From an uncultured Rubripirellula sp. (GTDB taxonomy: Bacteria > Planctomycetota > Planctomycetia > Pirellulales > Pirellulaceae): a stretch of DNA of 64,000 nucleotides. Position 1 is the stretch's first letter, and each line of letters begins with the position of its first letter. Position numbers and translations under genes: made by a program. Below are positions 19,135 to 28,578 of this stretch, piece after piece. The notes under the pieces were generated by a model that was not told the DNA's origin, did no database searches, and saw nothing but the letters and a program-made list of their open reading frames with translations. The stretch covers positions 62,001-126,000 of the forward strand of contig CALJHC010000025.1 of assembly GCA_938075415.1 (NCBI GenBank). The letters run 5' to 3'.

Positions 19135-22089
19135 ATGCAGACACCGAAAATTTTAACTCTGTCGATATTGATTCAGGTTTTCGTACCTGGCTGGATGTTT
19201 GGTTTGCAGGTTTGGGCCGTGGAGCCCAATAAGCAAGTCAAGGAACCGTTGACATTTGAAAGGCACGTTCGACCGATTCTTAAAGCCCATTGCTTCCACT
19301 GTCATGGGGAGGCGGGTGTGGTTGAAGGTGGCTTGGATGTTCGGTTGAGACGTTGGTTAGTTGAAGGTGGCGAATCGGGCGAAGCGATTGTTGCCGGCAA
19401 ACCGACGGAATCTTTGCTTTTAGAGCGTATCAAATCAGGGGAAATGCCTCCGGGCGAAACTGCGGTGTCGCCGGACGAAATCGCGATGATCAATTCTTGG
19501 TTGCAAGCCGGCGCTGAAACGGCCAGGCCTGAACCGGAGACCCTGGATGGGGGTGATTACATTACCGAGGAAGAACGTCGCTATTGGGCGTTTCAGACCA
19601 TTCGTCGTCCCGTTGTGCCATCGCTGGATGCAACCAGATCGGTATCGGGCCGTTCGTTTGAGGTCGAGACGCCGATCGATTCATTTTTATTAGCAGAGCT
19701 TGTGAAGAATGAATTAGGTTTTTCGAAGAAAGCAAGTCGCAGCACCTTGGTGAGGCGTTTGACTTTTGATCTTTGGGGGCTGCCACCATCGCGGGAAATG
19801 GTCGAGCAATTTGTAAGTGATCAACATCCCCATGCGGTCGATAGATTGATCGATCGTCTGCTTGCTGCTCCGGAATATGGAGAGCGTTGGGGTCGACATT
19901 GGTTGGACGTGGCCGGGTATGCCGATTCAGATGGATACACCAGTCGAGATGTCGAGCGTGAATTCGCCTATTTTTATCGTGACTATGTGATTGACAGTTT
20001 GAACGCTGACAAGCCGATGGACCAGTTTCTCTGGGAGCAGTTGGCTGGCGATGAGATGACCAGTGATCATCAGGCTGGATCCGACTTGACTGAGCAGCGC
20101 ATCGCCCAGTTGGCTGCGACAGGATTCCTTCGTATGGCCCCTGATGGAACTTCCTCAGGGGGAGTCGATCGGGCTGAGGCGGCGAACCAAAACATTGCAG
20201 ACACAGTGCAAATTGTGAGTTCCACATTTCTCGGTTTGACGGTTGGTTGCGCGCGATGTCACGATCATCGATACGATCCGATCAGCCAAGCAGATTACTA
20301 TCGGATGCGAGCGATTTTTGAACCCTCTCTCGATTGGAAGAATTGGAAAACACCCACGCAGCGAAGAATCTCTTTGTACACCCAGGCGAATCGCGATGAG
20401 CGTGCGACGATTGAGAAGGAGGCAAAGCAGGCTGAAGCGGATCGCTCCGAAAAGCAGCAGGCGCACATCGAACGAACCCTTTATGAGGAATTGCTTGTGG
20501 TGCCTGACGATCTCAGAGATTCCTTAAGGAAGGCTTATCATACTGAAAAGAAAGTTAGGACACCCGAGCAGGTCGCTTTGCTGGAGGAGTACCCGAGTGT
20601 CGGTAATATTACCAACGGTTCCCTCTATCTCTACGCGCAGCAACGAGCCAGAAGAGCGGGCGACATTGAAAGAATCGCAAAAGAAAAAGAGAAACGCTAT
20701 CTCGATCAATTGGTAAAGGGCCAAATTGCTGCTCTGCCCGAAAGCGATCAGAAGATTTTCCATGACCTAGTTTCCATCGAGAAGGAAAGTTGGACTGACC
20801 AACAGAAGCAAGTTGCGGAGCAATATCCGAATGTACTCGTCCAGCCCGATCAATTAGAAAAGCTTGCCCCAGAGGCATTCGCGGAGTTGCAGGAGTACAA
20901 GGAAGCAGCCAAGGTTTGTCGGGAGACCGATGCGAAAACACTTTTGGCGAAATTGCAGGATGGGATCAATGCGATTCGTGCCAAGGCACCCAAGGAACGC
21001 TTTGTTCGCGTGTTGCAGGAGCCAGAAAATCATCAACCGGTAACACATCTCTTTATCCGGGGGGATCATCAGCAACCGAGCGATCCAATGCTGCCATCGG
21101 AATTAACGGTGCTGAAACCCGAGGATCGTTTTCAAATCCCTGAAAACGATCCCAGCTTGCCGTCCTCAGGCAGGCGTTTGGCTTATGCCAAAAATTTGAC
21201 CAATGCGGAGCACCCGTTGGTTGCTCGCGTTTTGGTGAATCGATTATGGATGCATCACTTCGGTCGGGGTATTGTCTCCACACCCGGTGATTTTGGTTCT
21301 TTGGGAGCAAAGCCCTCGCATCCTGAGTTGCTGGATTGGCTGGCGAGTGAACTGCTTTCATCTGGCTGGTCAATGAAACGTCTTCATCGACTCATCGTCT
21401 CATCTCATGCCTACCAGCAAGATTCATTGAGAGACGAAGTGGCAGATGGTATTGACCCTGATAACCTTTTGTACTCGCGAATGTCCGTGCGTCGCCTGGA
21501 GTCAGAGGCTTTTCGCGATGCAATGTTGGCCGCGAGCGGTGAGTTGGTTCAAGAGTTGCATGGTCCCCCCGTTCCGGTCAAGGAAGATGTGGTGGGGCAG
21601 ATTGTCATCGGTAAAGAAATGCTCGATGGTGAACGCAAGCCAACAGGGACCCCTGAGAATTATAAAGGAGCGTTGCGCCGCAGTCTCTACATTCAGGTTC
21701 GCCGAAGTCGCCCATTGGCGGTTTTGGAAACCTTTGATGTGGCAACGGTCGCGCCCAACTGTGAACTGCGAAATGCCTCCAATGTCGCAACGCAATCCCT
21801 CATGATGATGAACAGTCAATTTGTTTTGGATCGTGCTGGATACCTTGCGAAACGCATCATTGAGAAAAATACCAATCAGGAAAATTGGATCCGAGAGGCT
21901 TGGGGGCAGTGTTTTTCGGAACCGATTGATGATGTGACCGACCGAACACTGCTGCAGTTTTTAAAGGAGCAGACGGAGCGGTTTGCACAGATGGACGAGA
22001 AGCGTTCTGCGGCTGACAATTCGTTGCTGGCGTTGTCTTCAGCGTGTCAGGCGATGCTGAGTTCGAACGCATTTTTGTATGTTGATTAA
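19135..22089 (+). CDS. PSD1 and planctomycete cytochrome C domain protein
   Basis: Classical PSCyt1-PSCyt2-PSD1 protein, about 984 residues. ATG 19135 is chosen because a signal-like hydrophobic segment begins seven residues later; the frame is open from 19006. The N-terminal heme site is CFHCH (C53, C56, H57), followed by the GEMPPGE block. DUF1549 covers about 165-400, with RLTFDLWGLPP and YGERWGRHWLDVAGYADSDGY and ending at a second heme site, CARCHDHRYDPI. A charged, probably coiled-coil segment (about 420-640) leads to C-terminal DUF1553 (HPLVARVLVNRLWMHHFGRGIV). The DUF1501 gene follows 305 bp downstream on the same strand, the usual partnership. Periplasmic redox function is inferred. 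Confidence 0.93.
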   Translation: MQTPKILTLSILIQVFVPGWMFGLQVWAVEPNKQVKEPLTFERHVRPILKAHCFHCHGEAGVVEGGLDVRLRRWLVEGGESGEAIVAGKPTESLLLERIKSGEMPPGETAVSPDEIAMINSWLQAGAETARPEPETLDGGDYITEEERRYWAFQTIRRPVVPSLDATRSVSGRSFEVETPIDSFLLAELVKNELGFSKKASRSTLVRRLTFDLWGLPPSREMVEQFVSDQHPHAVDRLIDRLLAAPEYGERWGRHWLDVAGYADSDGYTSRDVEREFAYFYRDYVIDSLNADKPMDQFLWEQLAGDEMTSDHQAGSDLTEQRIAQLAATGFLRMAPDGTSSGGVDRAEAANQNIADTVQIVSSTFLGLTVGCARCHDHRYDPISQADYYRMRAIFEPSLDWKNWKTPTQRRISLYTQANRDERATIEKEAKQAEADRSEKQQAHIERTLYEELLVVPDDLRDSLRKAYHTEKKVRTPEQVALLEEYPSVGNITNGSLYLYAQQRARRAGDIERIAKEKEKRYLDQLVKGQIAALPESDQKIFHDLVSIEKESWTDQQKQVAEQYPNVLVQPDQLEKLAPEAFAELQEYKEAAKVCRETDAKTLLAKLQDGINAIRAKAPKERFVRVLQEPENHQPVTHLFIRGDHQQPSDPMLPSELTVLKPEDRFQIPENDPSLPSSGRRLAYAKNLTNAEHPLVARVLVNRLWMHHFGRGIVSTPGDFGSLGAKPSHPELLDWLASELLSSGWSMKRLHRLIVSSHAYQQDSLRDEVADGIDPDNLLYSRMSVRRLESEAFRDAMLAASGELVQELHGPPVPVKEDVVGQIVIGKEMLDGERKPTGTPENYKGALRRSLYIQVRRSRPLAVLETFDVATVAPNCELRNASNVATQSLMMMNSQFVLDRAGYLAKRIIEKNTNQENWIREAWGQCFSEPIDDVTDRTLLQFLKEQTERFAQMDEKRSAADNSLLALSSACQAMLSSNAFLYVD

Positions 22090-22145
22090 TGAGCGTTTGC
22101 GAGAATTGATGAGTGTTTGTGAGAATTGATGAGTGTTTGTGAGAG
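22090..22145. repeat. 20-bp tandem repeat, 2.8 units
   Basis: Starts immediately after the PSD1 stop codon. Units at 22090-22109 and 22110-22129 differ at two positions (TGAGCGTTTGCG versus TGAGTGTTTGTG); a third, partial unit ends at 22145. Most of the remaining gap to the DUF1501 gene at 22395 is featureless. Confidence 0.82.
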
Positions 22146-22394
22146 GTGGGCGATCTGGCATTGAACGGATCGACTTGCGTTGATTCATTCAATGATGGCT
22201 GCATGACTTGTTTCGCGGATGATCAAGTGGTCGACAGTTGATCTCCAGAGTAAAGGATCTTCGTCGATGGTTGTTACAGCGAGGGGGTCAGATTGGTTTG
22301 ATGAGGGGCCTCGGCTTCGAGCATCTCATCGTGGCGGTGACTTCTGAAGGTTTAGCGAAGCGTTTGCAAACTCGAGGGCAAGGGACGATAGGCG

Positions 22395-23891
22395 ATGTTC
22401 AAGCGAGCAATCTTTTCAAACAACAACGTATCTGCGGACGGCGGTTTTGCAGAAGCGACACGGCGAGACTTAACCGTTTCGAGCCGACGGCATTTCCTTG
22501 CCAAATCAGTCATCGGTGCTGGGCCACTTGCGATGGCTTGCATGATGGCGAGGGAGTCCAATGGCGAGGTGAAGAAGCCTCAACTTGGCAAGCAGAATTT
22601 TGACTTGGCCGCCAAGCCGACTCATCATCCCGCACGAGCCAAGGCGATGATCTCCATGTTCATGCAGGGTGGTCCGAGTCAAGTCGACATGCTGGATCCC
22701 AAGCCGATTCTCAATGAATTGCACATGCAGAAGTTTCCCGGCAAGATCAAATATGACAACGCCGCTCAGGCCAGTTCGAAGGTATTTGGCTCTCCGTGGA
22801 AGTTTCAAAAGTATGGCGAACATGGAACGGATGTCTCTGAATTATTGCCGCATTTTTCAGAGATTGTTGATGACGCGTTGGTGATTCGCTCGATGCACAC
22901 GGGCGTCAATAATCACGGTCAGTCCATTCATGCAATGAACAACGGACGACCAACGCAGGGGCGTCCAGCGTTGGGAAGTTGGCTGGCGTATGCTCTTGGC
23001 ACTGAAAGTGACAGCCTGCCGGCCTATATCGCTATGACTGATCCGGGTGGACTGCCGGTGGAGGGTGTTTTGAATTGGTCAAATGGTTGGCTGCCCTCGC
23101 TTTATCAAGGGACCGTGATTCGGCCGGTGGAGCCTCGGATTTTGAACTTGCAGCCGCCGCCGAAAATGAAGGGGGAAGTTCAACGTCATTACCTTGATTT
23201 GTTGAGTCAACTAAATCGGCAACATGCGGAATCAAGGCCTGGTGAACACGAGTTGCGTGCTCGGATTTCAAATTTCGAACTCGCTGAAAAGATGCAGTTC
23301 TCTGCGGAGGAAGCCACCGATTTGACCCGAGAATCAAAGGCCACGCGAATCATGTACGGTTTGGACGATGAGGCAACTCGCGAATTTGGTGAACGTTGCC
23401 TCATTGCTCGTCGGCTAGTTGAGCGTGGAGTGCGTTTTGTACAGGTTTTCACCAAAAATCAGTACTGGGATCATCATGGTGGCATTGTGAAGTCTTTGCC
23501 AAGCTCGTGCAAGAAAATTGATAAGCCCGCCGCCGCTTTGGTACGAGACTTGAAACAGCGTGGCTTGCTCGACACCACCGTGGTGCATTGGGGTGGTGAA
23601 ATGGGGCGCCTGCCTGTGATTCAGAATGAAGCCAATATTGGGCGGGATCACAACACCTATGGTTTCACTCAGTGGGTTGCCGGTGGCGGTTTTCGTTCGG
23701 GTATGCATGGTGCAACTGACGAGTTCGGCCATCATGCGATTGAGGGAATCGTCAATCATTACGATTATCATGCGACCCTGCTTCATTTGTTCGGACTCGA
23801 ACCAAGCCGCTTGACCTATGAGCAGAACGCCCGAGAGCAGTCCTTGCTCGATGGGCAACCGGGGGAAGTGATTCAGGAACTGTTGGCGTAA
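22395..23891 (+). CDS. DUF1501 domain protein, Tat-exported
   Basis: DUF1501 family, partner of the upstream PSD1 cytochrome. SRRHFLAKS (residues 30-38) followed by a Gly/Ala-rich hydrophobic run is a twin-arginine signal. Conserved blocks include FMQGGPSQVDMLDPKP (near 90), an early HTGVNNHGQSIHAMNNG segment, RGVRFVQVF, and late GRDHNTYGFTQWVAGGGFRSG and NHYDYHATLLHLFGL. DUF1501 belongs to the alkaline-phosphatase/sulfatase-like superfamily. No Cys/Ser formylglycine motif is present, so it is not a sulfatase. Function unknown; export and genetic linkage point to joint action with the cytochrome. Confidence 0.92.
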   Translation: MFKRAIFSNNNVSADGGFAEATRRDLTVSSRRHFLAKSVIGAGPLAMACMMARESNGEVKKPQLGKQNFDLAAKPTHHPARAKAMISMFMQGGPSQVDMLDPKPILNELHMQKFPGKIKYDNAAQASSKVFGSPWKFQKYGEHGTDVSELLPHFSEIVDDALVIRSMHTGVNNHGQSIHAMNNGRPTQGRPALGSWLAYALGTESDSLPAYIAMTDPGGLPVEGVLNWSNGWLPSLYQGTVIRPVEPRILNLQPPPKMKGEVQRHYLDLLSQLNRQHAESRPGEHELRARISNFELAEKMQFSAEEATDLTRESKATRIMYGLDDEATREFGERCLIARRLVERGVRFVQVFTKNQYWDHHGGIVKSLPSSCKKIDKPAAALVRDLKQRGLLDTTVVHWGGEMGRLPVIQNEANIGRDHNTYGFTQWVAGGGFRSGMHGATDEFGHHAIEGIVNHYDYHATLLHLFGLEPSRLTYEQNAREQSLLDGQPGEVIQELLA

Positions 23892-23969
23892 AAGCATGCC
23901 CGGTTTTGTCGGATACCGCAGCTTCATTCTTTTGATGGTCCAAGGTAGTTGTGTGTACCGACCTTGGGT

Positions 23970-23997
23970 GGCTCGACTTGACTGGCTCGACTTGACC
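23970..23997. repeat. 14-bp direct repeat, 2 units
   Basis: GGCTCGACTTGACT and GGCTCGACTTGACC are adjacent at 23970-23983 and 23984-23997, in the convergent gap between the DUF1501 gene and the permease gene. Confidence 0.75.
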
Positions 23998-24130
23998 GGC
24001 CCGCGATGGAAAAGTTTCGGTGATTAAGTTGACGTGGGAATCACTCTTTTCACGCAGAATGCCATGAAGCGGACATCAGTGATGGTTGACGGATTGGTTG
24101 GTGCCGGACGCAAGCTATCAGGCTTGGTTT

Positions 24131-25450
24131 TCACTCATGCCTCAACGCTTCAATGGGGTTCATGTGCGCGGCGCGGCGAGCGGGGTAGACGCCGAAGATA
24201 AGGCCGACACCAAGCGAAATGACGATGGAAAGTATGATCGACCAAATCGCAATCCTTGGTTCGATCGTGTGTGTGATCGGTGGCAGTAAGTCTGGATTGA
24301 GTGAGCTGATAACGGTACGGGCCGTTCGGAAGATTGGTCCGCACATCATGCCAAAGGCGACGCCGAGTAATCCCCCGCCGCCGGTCAGCACTAGCGTTTC
24401 GGTGATGAATTGCTGAATGATGTCGTCCCTTTTGGCTCCCAACGCGCGTCGGATTCCGATTTCCCGAGTGCGTTCGGTGACAGTGGCCAGCATGATGTTC
24501 ATGATTCCGATACCACCGACCAGCAGCGAGATTCCGGCGATGACGACCAGCAGCATGTTGAACATTGCTCGGGTACGCTCGGCTTGGCGGAGTAGTTCTT
24601 TGGGGATTACCACTGCATAATCTTCTTCCGGGTGATAGCGGCGTAAGAGTCGTTCCACAATCGCCGCGGTTTCATCCACCTCTTGCATGGTGGGGACGGT
24701 AAGGGTGATCTGGGTCAGTTGGACAATCTCGCCGACGAAATCAAACCCTCGTCCTTCGCCCACTCGTGTCATGATTTGATCACCGACACGATGATGGAAA
24801 GTTTCGATTGGAATGTAGGCGTCGAAGGCGTAATCTCTTGCAGCCAGGCTGCCACCGATGGCTGCGGATGCCGCGCGGGCTTTGGTTTGACCAATGACCG
24901 TGTAGACGTCACTTTCGACTCCAATCTTTTTACCGATTGGATTTTCGGTCGGGAAGAGTCGTTTTGCTGTTTGGTCTGCCAGCACGATCACATTGCCGCG
25001 TCCATCCTGCTCACTCAGCCAACGTCCACGAGCGACTTGGAGTCCGTTGAGTTCTTTGTAATCAATCGTGCTGCCAACCAGATTAACCTTCGCGGTACGC
25101 CCGGCAACAAGGCATTCACGCGAAACTTCGCGGATGGGAACTGCACGAGTGATGGAAGGAATGTTTGAAAGCATTCGACGGTAATCATCGCGAAGTATGC
25201 CATAGCTTTTGACGCGTTCGGATTGATTATCGGACGACTGAGGTTCAACGCTTCGAATGATGATGTTCGTCGCGCCGAGTTCCATGATCTGCTGCTGTGC
25301 CTTATAGCTGACACCCTCGCCGATAGCGACGAGCCAGATCACGGTGGTGGTTCCGATAAAGATACCGGTCGCAGCAAGAGCGGAACGCATTTTTTGCAGC
25401 ATGAGGCTTTTGACACCAAGCCGCAGTGATTGCAGCCAAGTTGGGCTCAT
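24131..25450 (-). CDS. ABC transporter permease, MacB/FtsX-like
   Basis: Membrane permease of the MacB type without a fused ATPase. The N-terminal transmembrane helix (about 20-45) is followed by a MacB-type periplasmic domain (about 50-275). Three further helices sit in the FtsX domain (ISLLVGGIGIMNIMLATVTERTREIGIRRALGAKR at about 305-340, then near 355 and 405). The C-terminus PARRAAHMNPIEALRHE is canonical. The start overlaps the stop of the adaptor gene by four bases (ATGA at 25450-25447), indicating translational coupling. A separate ATPase subunit is required for transport, and none is encoded next to it. Probable role: export of a lipid, peptide or small molecule across the envelope. 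Confidence 0.9.
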   Translation of the reverse strand: MSPTWLQSLRLGVKSLMLQKMRSALAATGIFIGTTTVIWLVAIGEGVSYKAQQQIMELGATNIIIRSVEPQSSDNQSERVKSYGILRDDYRRMLSNIPSITRAVPIREVSRECLVAGRTAKVNLVGSTIDYKELNGLQVARGRWLSEQDGRGNVIVLADQTAKRLFPTENPIGKKIGVESDVYTVIGQTKARAASAAIGGSLAARDYAFDAYIPIETFHHRVGDQIMTRVGEGRGFDFVGEIVQLTQITLTVPTMQEVDETAAIVERLLRRYHPEEDYAVVIPKELLRQAERTRAMFNMLLVVIAGISLLVGGIGIMNIMLATVTERTREIGIRRALGAKRDDIIQQFITETLVLTGGGGLLGVAFGMMCGPIFRTARTVISSLNPDLLPPITHTIEPRIAIWSIILSIVISLGVGLIFGVYPARRAAHMNPIEALRHE

Positions 25451-26871
25451 GCTGATTTTTCTCCGTCGGTGGCCGCACCGCTTTCCCCGGGTTCACCTTC
25501 CTCGGCCGACGAATCCTTCGTCGGCATTGGTTTCATTGCCTCAATTTGCGCTGCTTCAATGAAGGCGGTCGGGTCAAGAACGACCTTTTCCCCGTCCTGA
25601 AGACCTGACTTTACAATTGTGAACTCATCGTTTGTATCACCAACTTGTATCGGTCGTTTACTCACCCCTTTTGCGTCGCTGACCCAGCAAACGTAACCAC
25701 TGCTGGTTTCAACGATTGCTGCAACGGGAATTTTTAGGACATCTTTGTACTCGGCCAAAACGATATCAACCACGGCGCTCATTCCTGGTTTGAGACCTTC
25801 TTGGTTGGGCAGTTGAATGACGGTGTCGTACTTGACCATGTTGCCAGTCCACCATCCAGCCGGACGTGTGACCTCTGCGATGTCAGAAACTTCACCGATG
25901 AGGTTGCTGTCCTGAAGCTGAATCTCTGCACGCATTCCTTGTTTCAAGCGTCCCACCTTGGATTCATGGACCCCGACCTTCACCTGCATGGTTCCCAGGT
26001 CAGGGATCATTAAAAGGGTCTGTTGTTCTCGAACGACTGCGCCCTCCTCGATGTCCGGAGTCTCTTTCCATTCAGCGGCGGACGGGAAGATCACCATCCC
26101 TTCAGACTTGGCTCGAATGATACAGTTTTCGAGCTGCTGGTTATCACGTTCCAGACGATCTTTCTCTAGTTTCAGCGAAGCATCCTCGGCGGCGAGTCTT
26201 GCTTTGGCTGCCTCCAGGGCGCTTTTCAATTCTTGCAATTTCTTTGTGCGTTTATACCTTTGAAGTGTTGCGAGTTGTTGGTTTTTCAGAGCAAGGTCTT
26301 TTCTAGCGGAATCGACTGCAAATTGCTGGCCTTCCAGTTGTAGCAATCGAAACATACCCTTCGATGCCAAACGCTCAGCAGACTCAAAGGAGAGTTGTGT
26401 TTTTTTTACCTGCTCTTCTGCGTCGAAAATCTGCTTTTCAATCGTATTGCGTTCTTCGATGTAGGTTCCGTTTAGGTACTCATCAACGGTCGTTTGCGCG
26501 ACATCGACTTCGCTCTTCGCTATGATTTGGTTGGCGACCGCTCTTTCGTAGTTGATTTTCTGTTGCGTGATATTGTCTTCAATCAGGGATGTATCAAGAC
26601 GCACCAATTCGTCTTCAGGCTTCACGAAGGTTCCCGTTTCAATAACCCAGAGAACGGTGCTGCCACCTTTCACCATGCACTTGATCTCTTCGTTATTTGA
26701 ACTCTCCAGCATTCCATTCTCGGTGACGGTCACGCTGAGGCGGCCACGCTGGATGGTGTGCGTCATGAAGGTGTTTTGCGGCTCGGTCGTCCATCCAGAG
26801 CCTAGGATTAAAGATAGACCGGTACCTGTAATGGCCAGAGCGATCAGGATCAGCAGGGGCTTGATTGACAT
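25447..26871 (-). CDS. MacA/HlyD-like periplasmic adaptor subunit
   Basis: Membrane-fusion protein for the coupled permease. One N-terminal signal-anchor helix (4-24) is followed by a biotinyl-lipoyl half-motif, a long coiled coil (about 140-255, rich in Glu/Lys/Gln, including EEQVKKTQLSFESAERL), a beta-barrel domain and a membrane-proximal domain. The last 30 residues are acidic and Gly/Ala-rich. Length (474) is normal to slightly long. It is the first gene of the two-gene unit; the region upstream is non-coding. Confidence 0.9.
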   Translation of the reverse strand: MSIKPLLILIALAITGTGLSLILGSGWTTEPQNTFMTHTIQRGRLSVTVTENGMLESSNNEEIKCMVKGGSTVLWVIETGTFVKPEDELVRLDTSLIEDNITQQKINYERAVANQIIAKSEVDVAQTTVDEYLNGTYIEERNTIEKQIFDAEEQVKKTQLSFESAERLASKGMFRLLQLEGQQFAVDSARKDLALKNQQLATLQRYKRTKKLQELKSALEAAKARLAAEDASLKLEKDRLERDNQQLENCIIRAKSEGMVIFPSAAEWKETPDIEEGAVVREQQTLLMIPDLGTMQVKVGVHESKVGRLKQGMRAEIQLQDSNLIGEVSDIAEVTRPAGWWTGNMVKYDTVIQLPNQEGLKPGMSAVVDIVLAEYKDVLKIPVAAIVETSSGYVCWVSDAKGVSKRPIQVGDTNDEFTIVKSGLQDGEKVVLDPTAFIEAAQIEAMKPMPTKDSSAEEGEPGESGAATDGEKSA

Positions 26872-27537
26872 GTTCGTTGGGGAGGGCGGGGTGGCTTCGA
26901 GCGGGGTGTGGAGGTTCGTGAATATCTAAGGAGCGGGGCTTGAGATTTTCAGGGGTGCTTTCAGGAAGGTATTTCAAAGGCATCCTGAGGGATCGGTCCT
27001 TCGGAGATCGTTTTTTATGATCCCACTTTAGTGTAATCGCGTTGACTGAAGAGGTTAAGTTCCAGATTGACAACGCGGCGACGTATCTCGCCTGTCACGA
27101 GTTGCTTCTCTCTCAGCTGCTTTTGTCTCCGACGCATGTCTCTCCGTTGCATCGCTCTCGGGCCTCACATTGAGTACCCGGGCATTCAGCATGAAGACAG
27201 CCCGACAGATGATACATCCGCCCGGGGCGTTTAAACTGCCTTGAAAAAGTTAAGAACGATGCAGAATGTGTTGCGGCGATGGCGGATCAGGAGGCTGAGA
27301 GCGAGGGTCATTTGCCTACAGGATTCATACTAGGCGTGGGTTGAGAGGCGGAAACTCGATGGAATCCTCGCCGGCATATCGTTTTATTGCATCACAGAGC
27401 ATGCGATTTCGGTGTAAACTGGTCTCAGGTAGCTGAATCTGGGTAACACCCACCACCCACCACCCCGACGAACTGATGTTGGAGATCTGAGTCAGTTCAA
27501 AGGGTTTTCAAACCGTGACTGTTCGGAGTCGTTCGTG
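26872..27537. other. Divergent intergenic region, no gene recognised
   Basis: Some 665 bases between the adaptor gene (minus) and the redoxin-like gene (plus). It presumably carries two divergent promoters. Short frames exist on both strands, but none has a recognisable fold, signal peptide or ribosome-binding site. The C-rich run CCCACCACCCACCACCCC lies near 27450. Confidence 0.45.
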
Positions 27538-28578
27538 ATGCGATTGATTACTGTCTTCGTTTTTCTTCTTGCAACACAGTTGAGTTGGGTACACGCAGAG
27601 GATCCCGTTTTTTCGGGCCCGCAGGTCGGTGAGGAATTACCATCGCTTCCCTGTCAGCTCCTTACCGGCAAAATGGAAGGCGATACCGTCGACCTTGTAA
27701 AATCATTTGAAGGTGCTCCCAGCTTAATTTTATTTGTCCACGAGTTGACGCGTCCGGGATTTGCGTTGATGCGAACGGTGGGCAATTATGCATCGGGTCG
27801 TTCGATATCCGAATCGACAGAAGTGGGTGATCCAGCAGAGAAAAAATCGACAGGTTCCGACGAGCAGAAGATGAAGGTTGGCGTCGTTTTTTTGACAGCG
27901 GATCTGACAAAGACGGTCGATTGGTCTCGCAATGTGCGTCGACTTTTTAGCGATCAGGTTACCTACGCTGTTTCACCAGATGGGATCGAAGGACCGGGCG
28001 CCTTCGGGCTTAACCGACACGTGACCCTGACAGTGCTCGTTGCGAATCGTGGCAAGGTCACGCACAACGTCGCCTTGATTCAACCACAATTGCAGGCCGA
28101 CGGGCTCGGTATTCTGAAAGCGATTGTGGCGGCGACCGGAGGTGGAGAGGTGCCCACGGTGGAAAGCTTGATGGGAGCAGACCCTCGTATGAATCGTTCC
28201 GCCGCAAGGGGGGCTGATACTTCCAGCGGTCAGCCTTCGGATCGCAGGAATCGTGAAGAAGCGATGCGACGACCAGATCAGGCGGCTAAAAATCAAAGCG
28301 GACGGCCACAAACGGATGTTCAGTTGACCGCGTTACTGCGTCGTATGATCTCAAAGTCTGCGAATGAGACTCAGGTGTTGGAAATGGCGGCGGAGATCGA
28401 GGCTTATGTTGGAAAGAACAACGCTGCACGAAAGGATCTCACGCGGATTGTGAACAACATCATTGACGCTGGTCGGTTGAAGAATTACGGCACTCCCAAG
28501 GCACAATCCATTCTTTCCAAGTGGAAAGAGAGTTATCGTGCGGAGGCCTCAAAAGGGCCGGCACGAGTGGAGGACTGA
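27538..28578 (+). CDS. Secreted thioredoxin-fold-like protein of unknown function
   Basis: Exported protein with a likely signal peptide (residues 1-21). ATG 27538 is preferred over the adjacent GTG 27535. Residues 30-200 look like a redoxin/thioredoxin fold: VGEELPSLPCQLL opening, a hydrophobic strand SLILFVHE, VGVVFLTAD and later LTVLVANRGKV. The only cysteine in that region is the one in LPCQ, and there is no CxxC, so classical thiol chemistry is unlikely. A low-complexity linker (about 215-265) leads to a helical C-terminus. The stop codon lies inside or just before the start of the following cytochrome gene, implying coupled translation. Function unknown. Confidence 0.72.
   Translation: MRLITVFVFLLATQLSWVHAEDPVFSGPQVGEELPSLPCQLLTGKMEGDTVDLVKSFEGAPSLILFVHELTRPGFALMRTVGNYASGRSISESTEVGDPAEKKSTGSDEQKMKVGVVFLTADLTKTVDWSRNVRRLFSDQVTYAVSPDGIEGPGAFGLNRHVTLTVLVANRGKVTHNVALIQPQLQADGLGILKAIVAATGGGEVPTVESLMGADPRMNRSAARGADTSSGQPSDRRNREEAMRRPDQAAKNQSGRPQTDVQLTALLRRMISKSANETQVLEMAAEIEAYVGKNNAARKDLTRIVNNIIDAGRLKNYGTPKAQSILSKWKESYRAEASKGPARVED

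Noticed and set aside
22395..23891. Sulfatase
   Set aside because: DUF1501 shares the alkaline-phosphatase superfamily fold, but the formylglycine Cys/Ser-x-Pro/Ala-x-Arg motif is absent.
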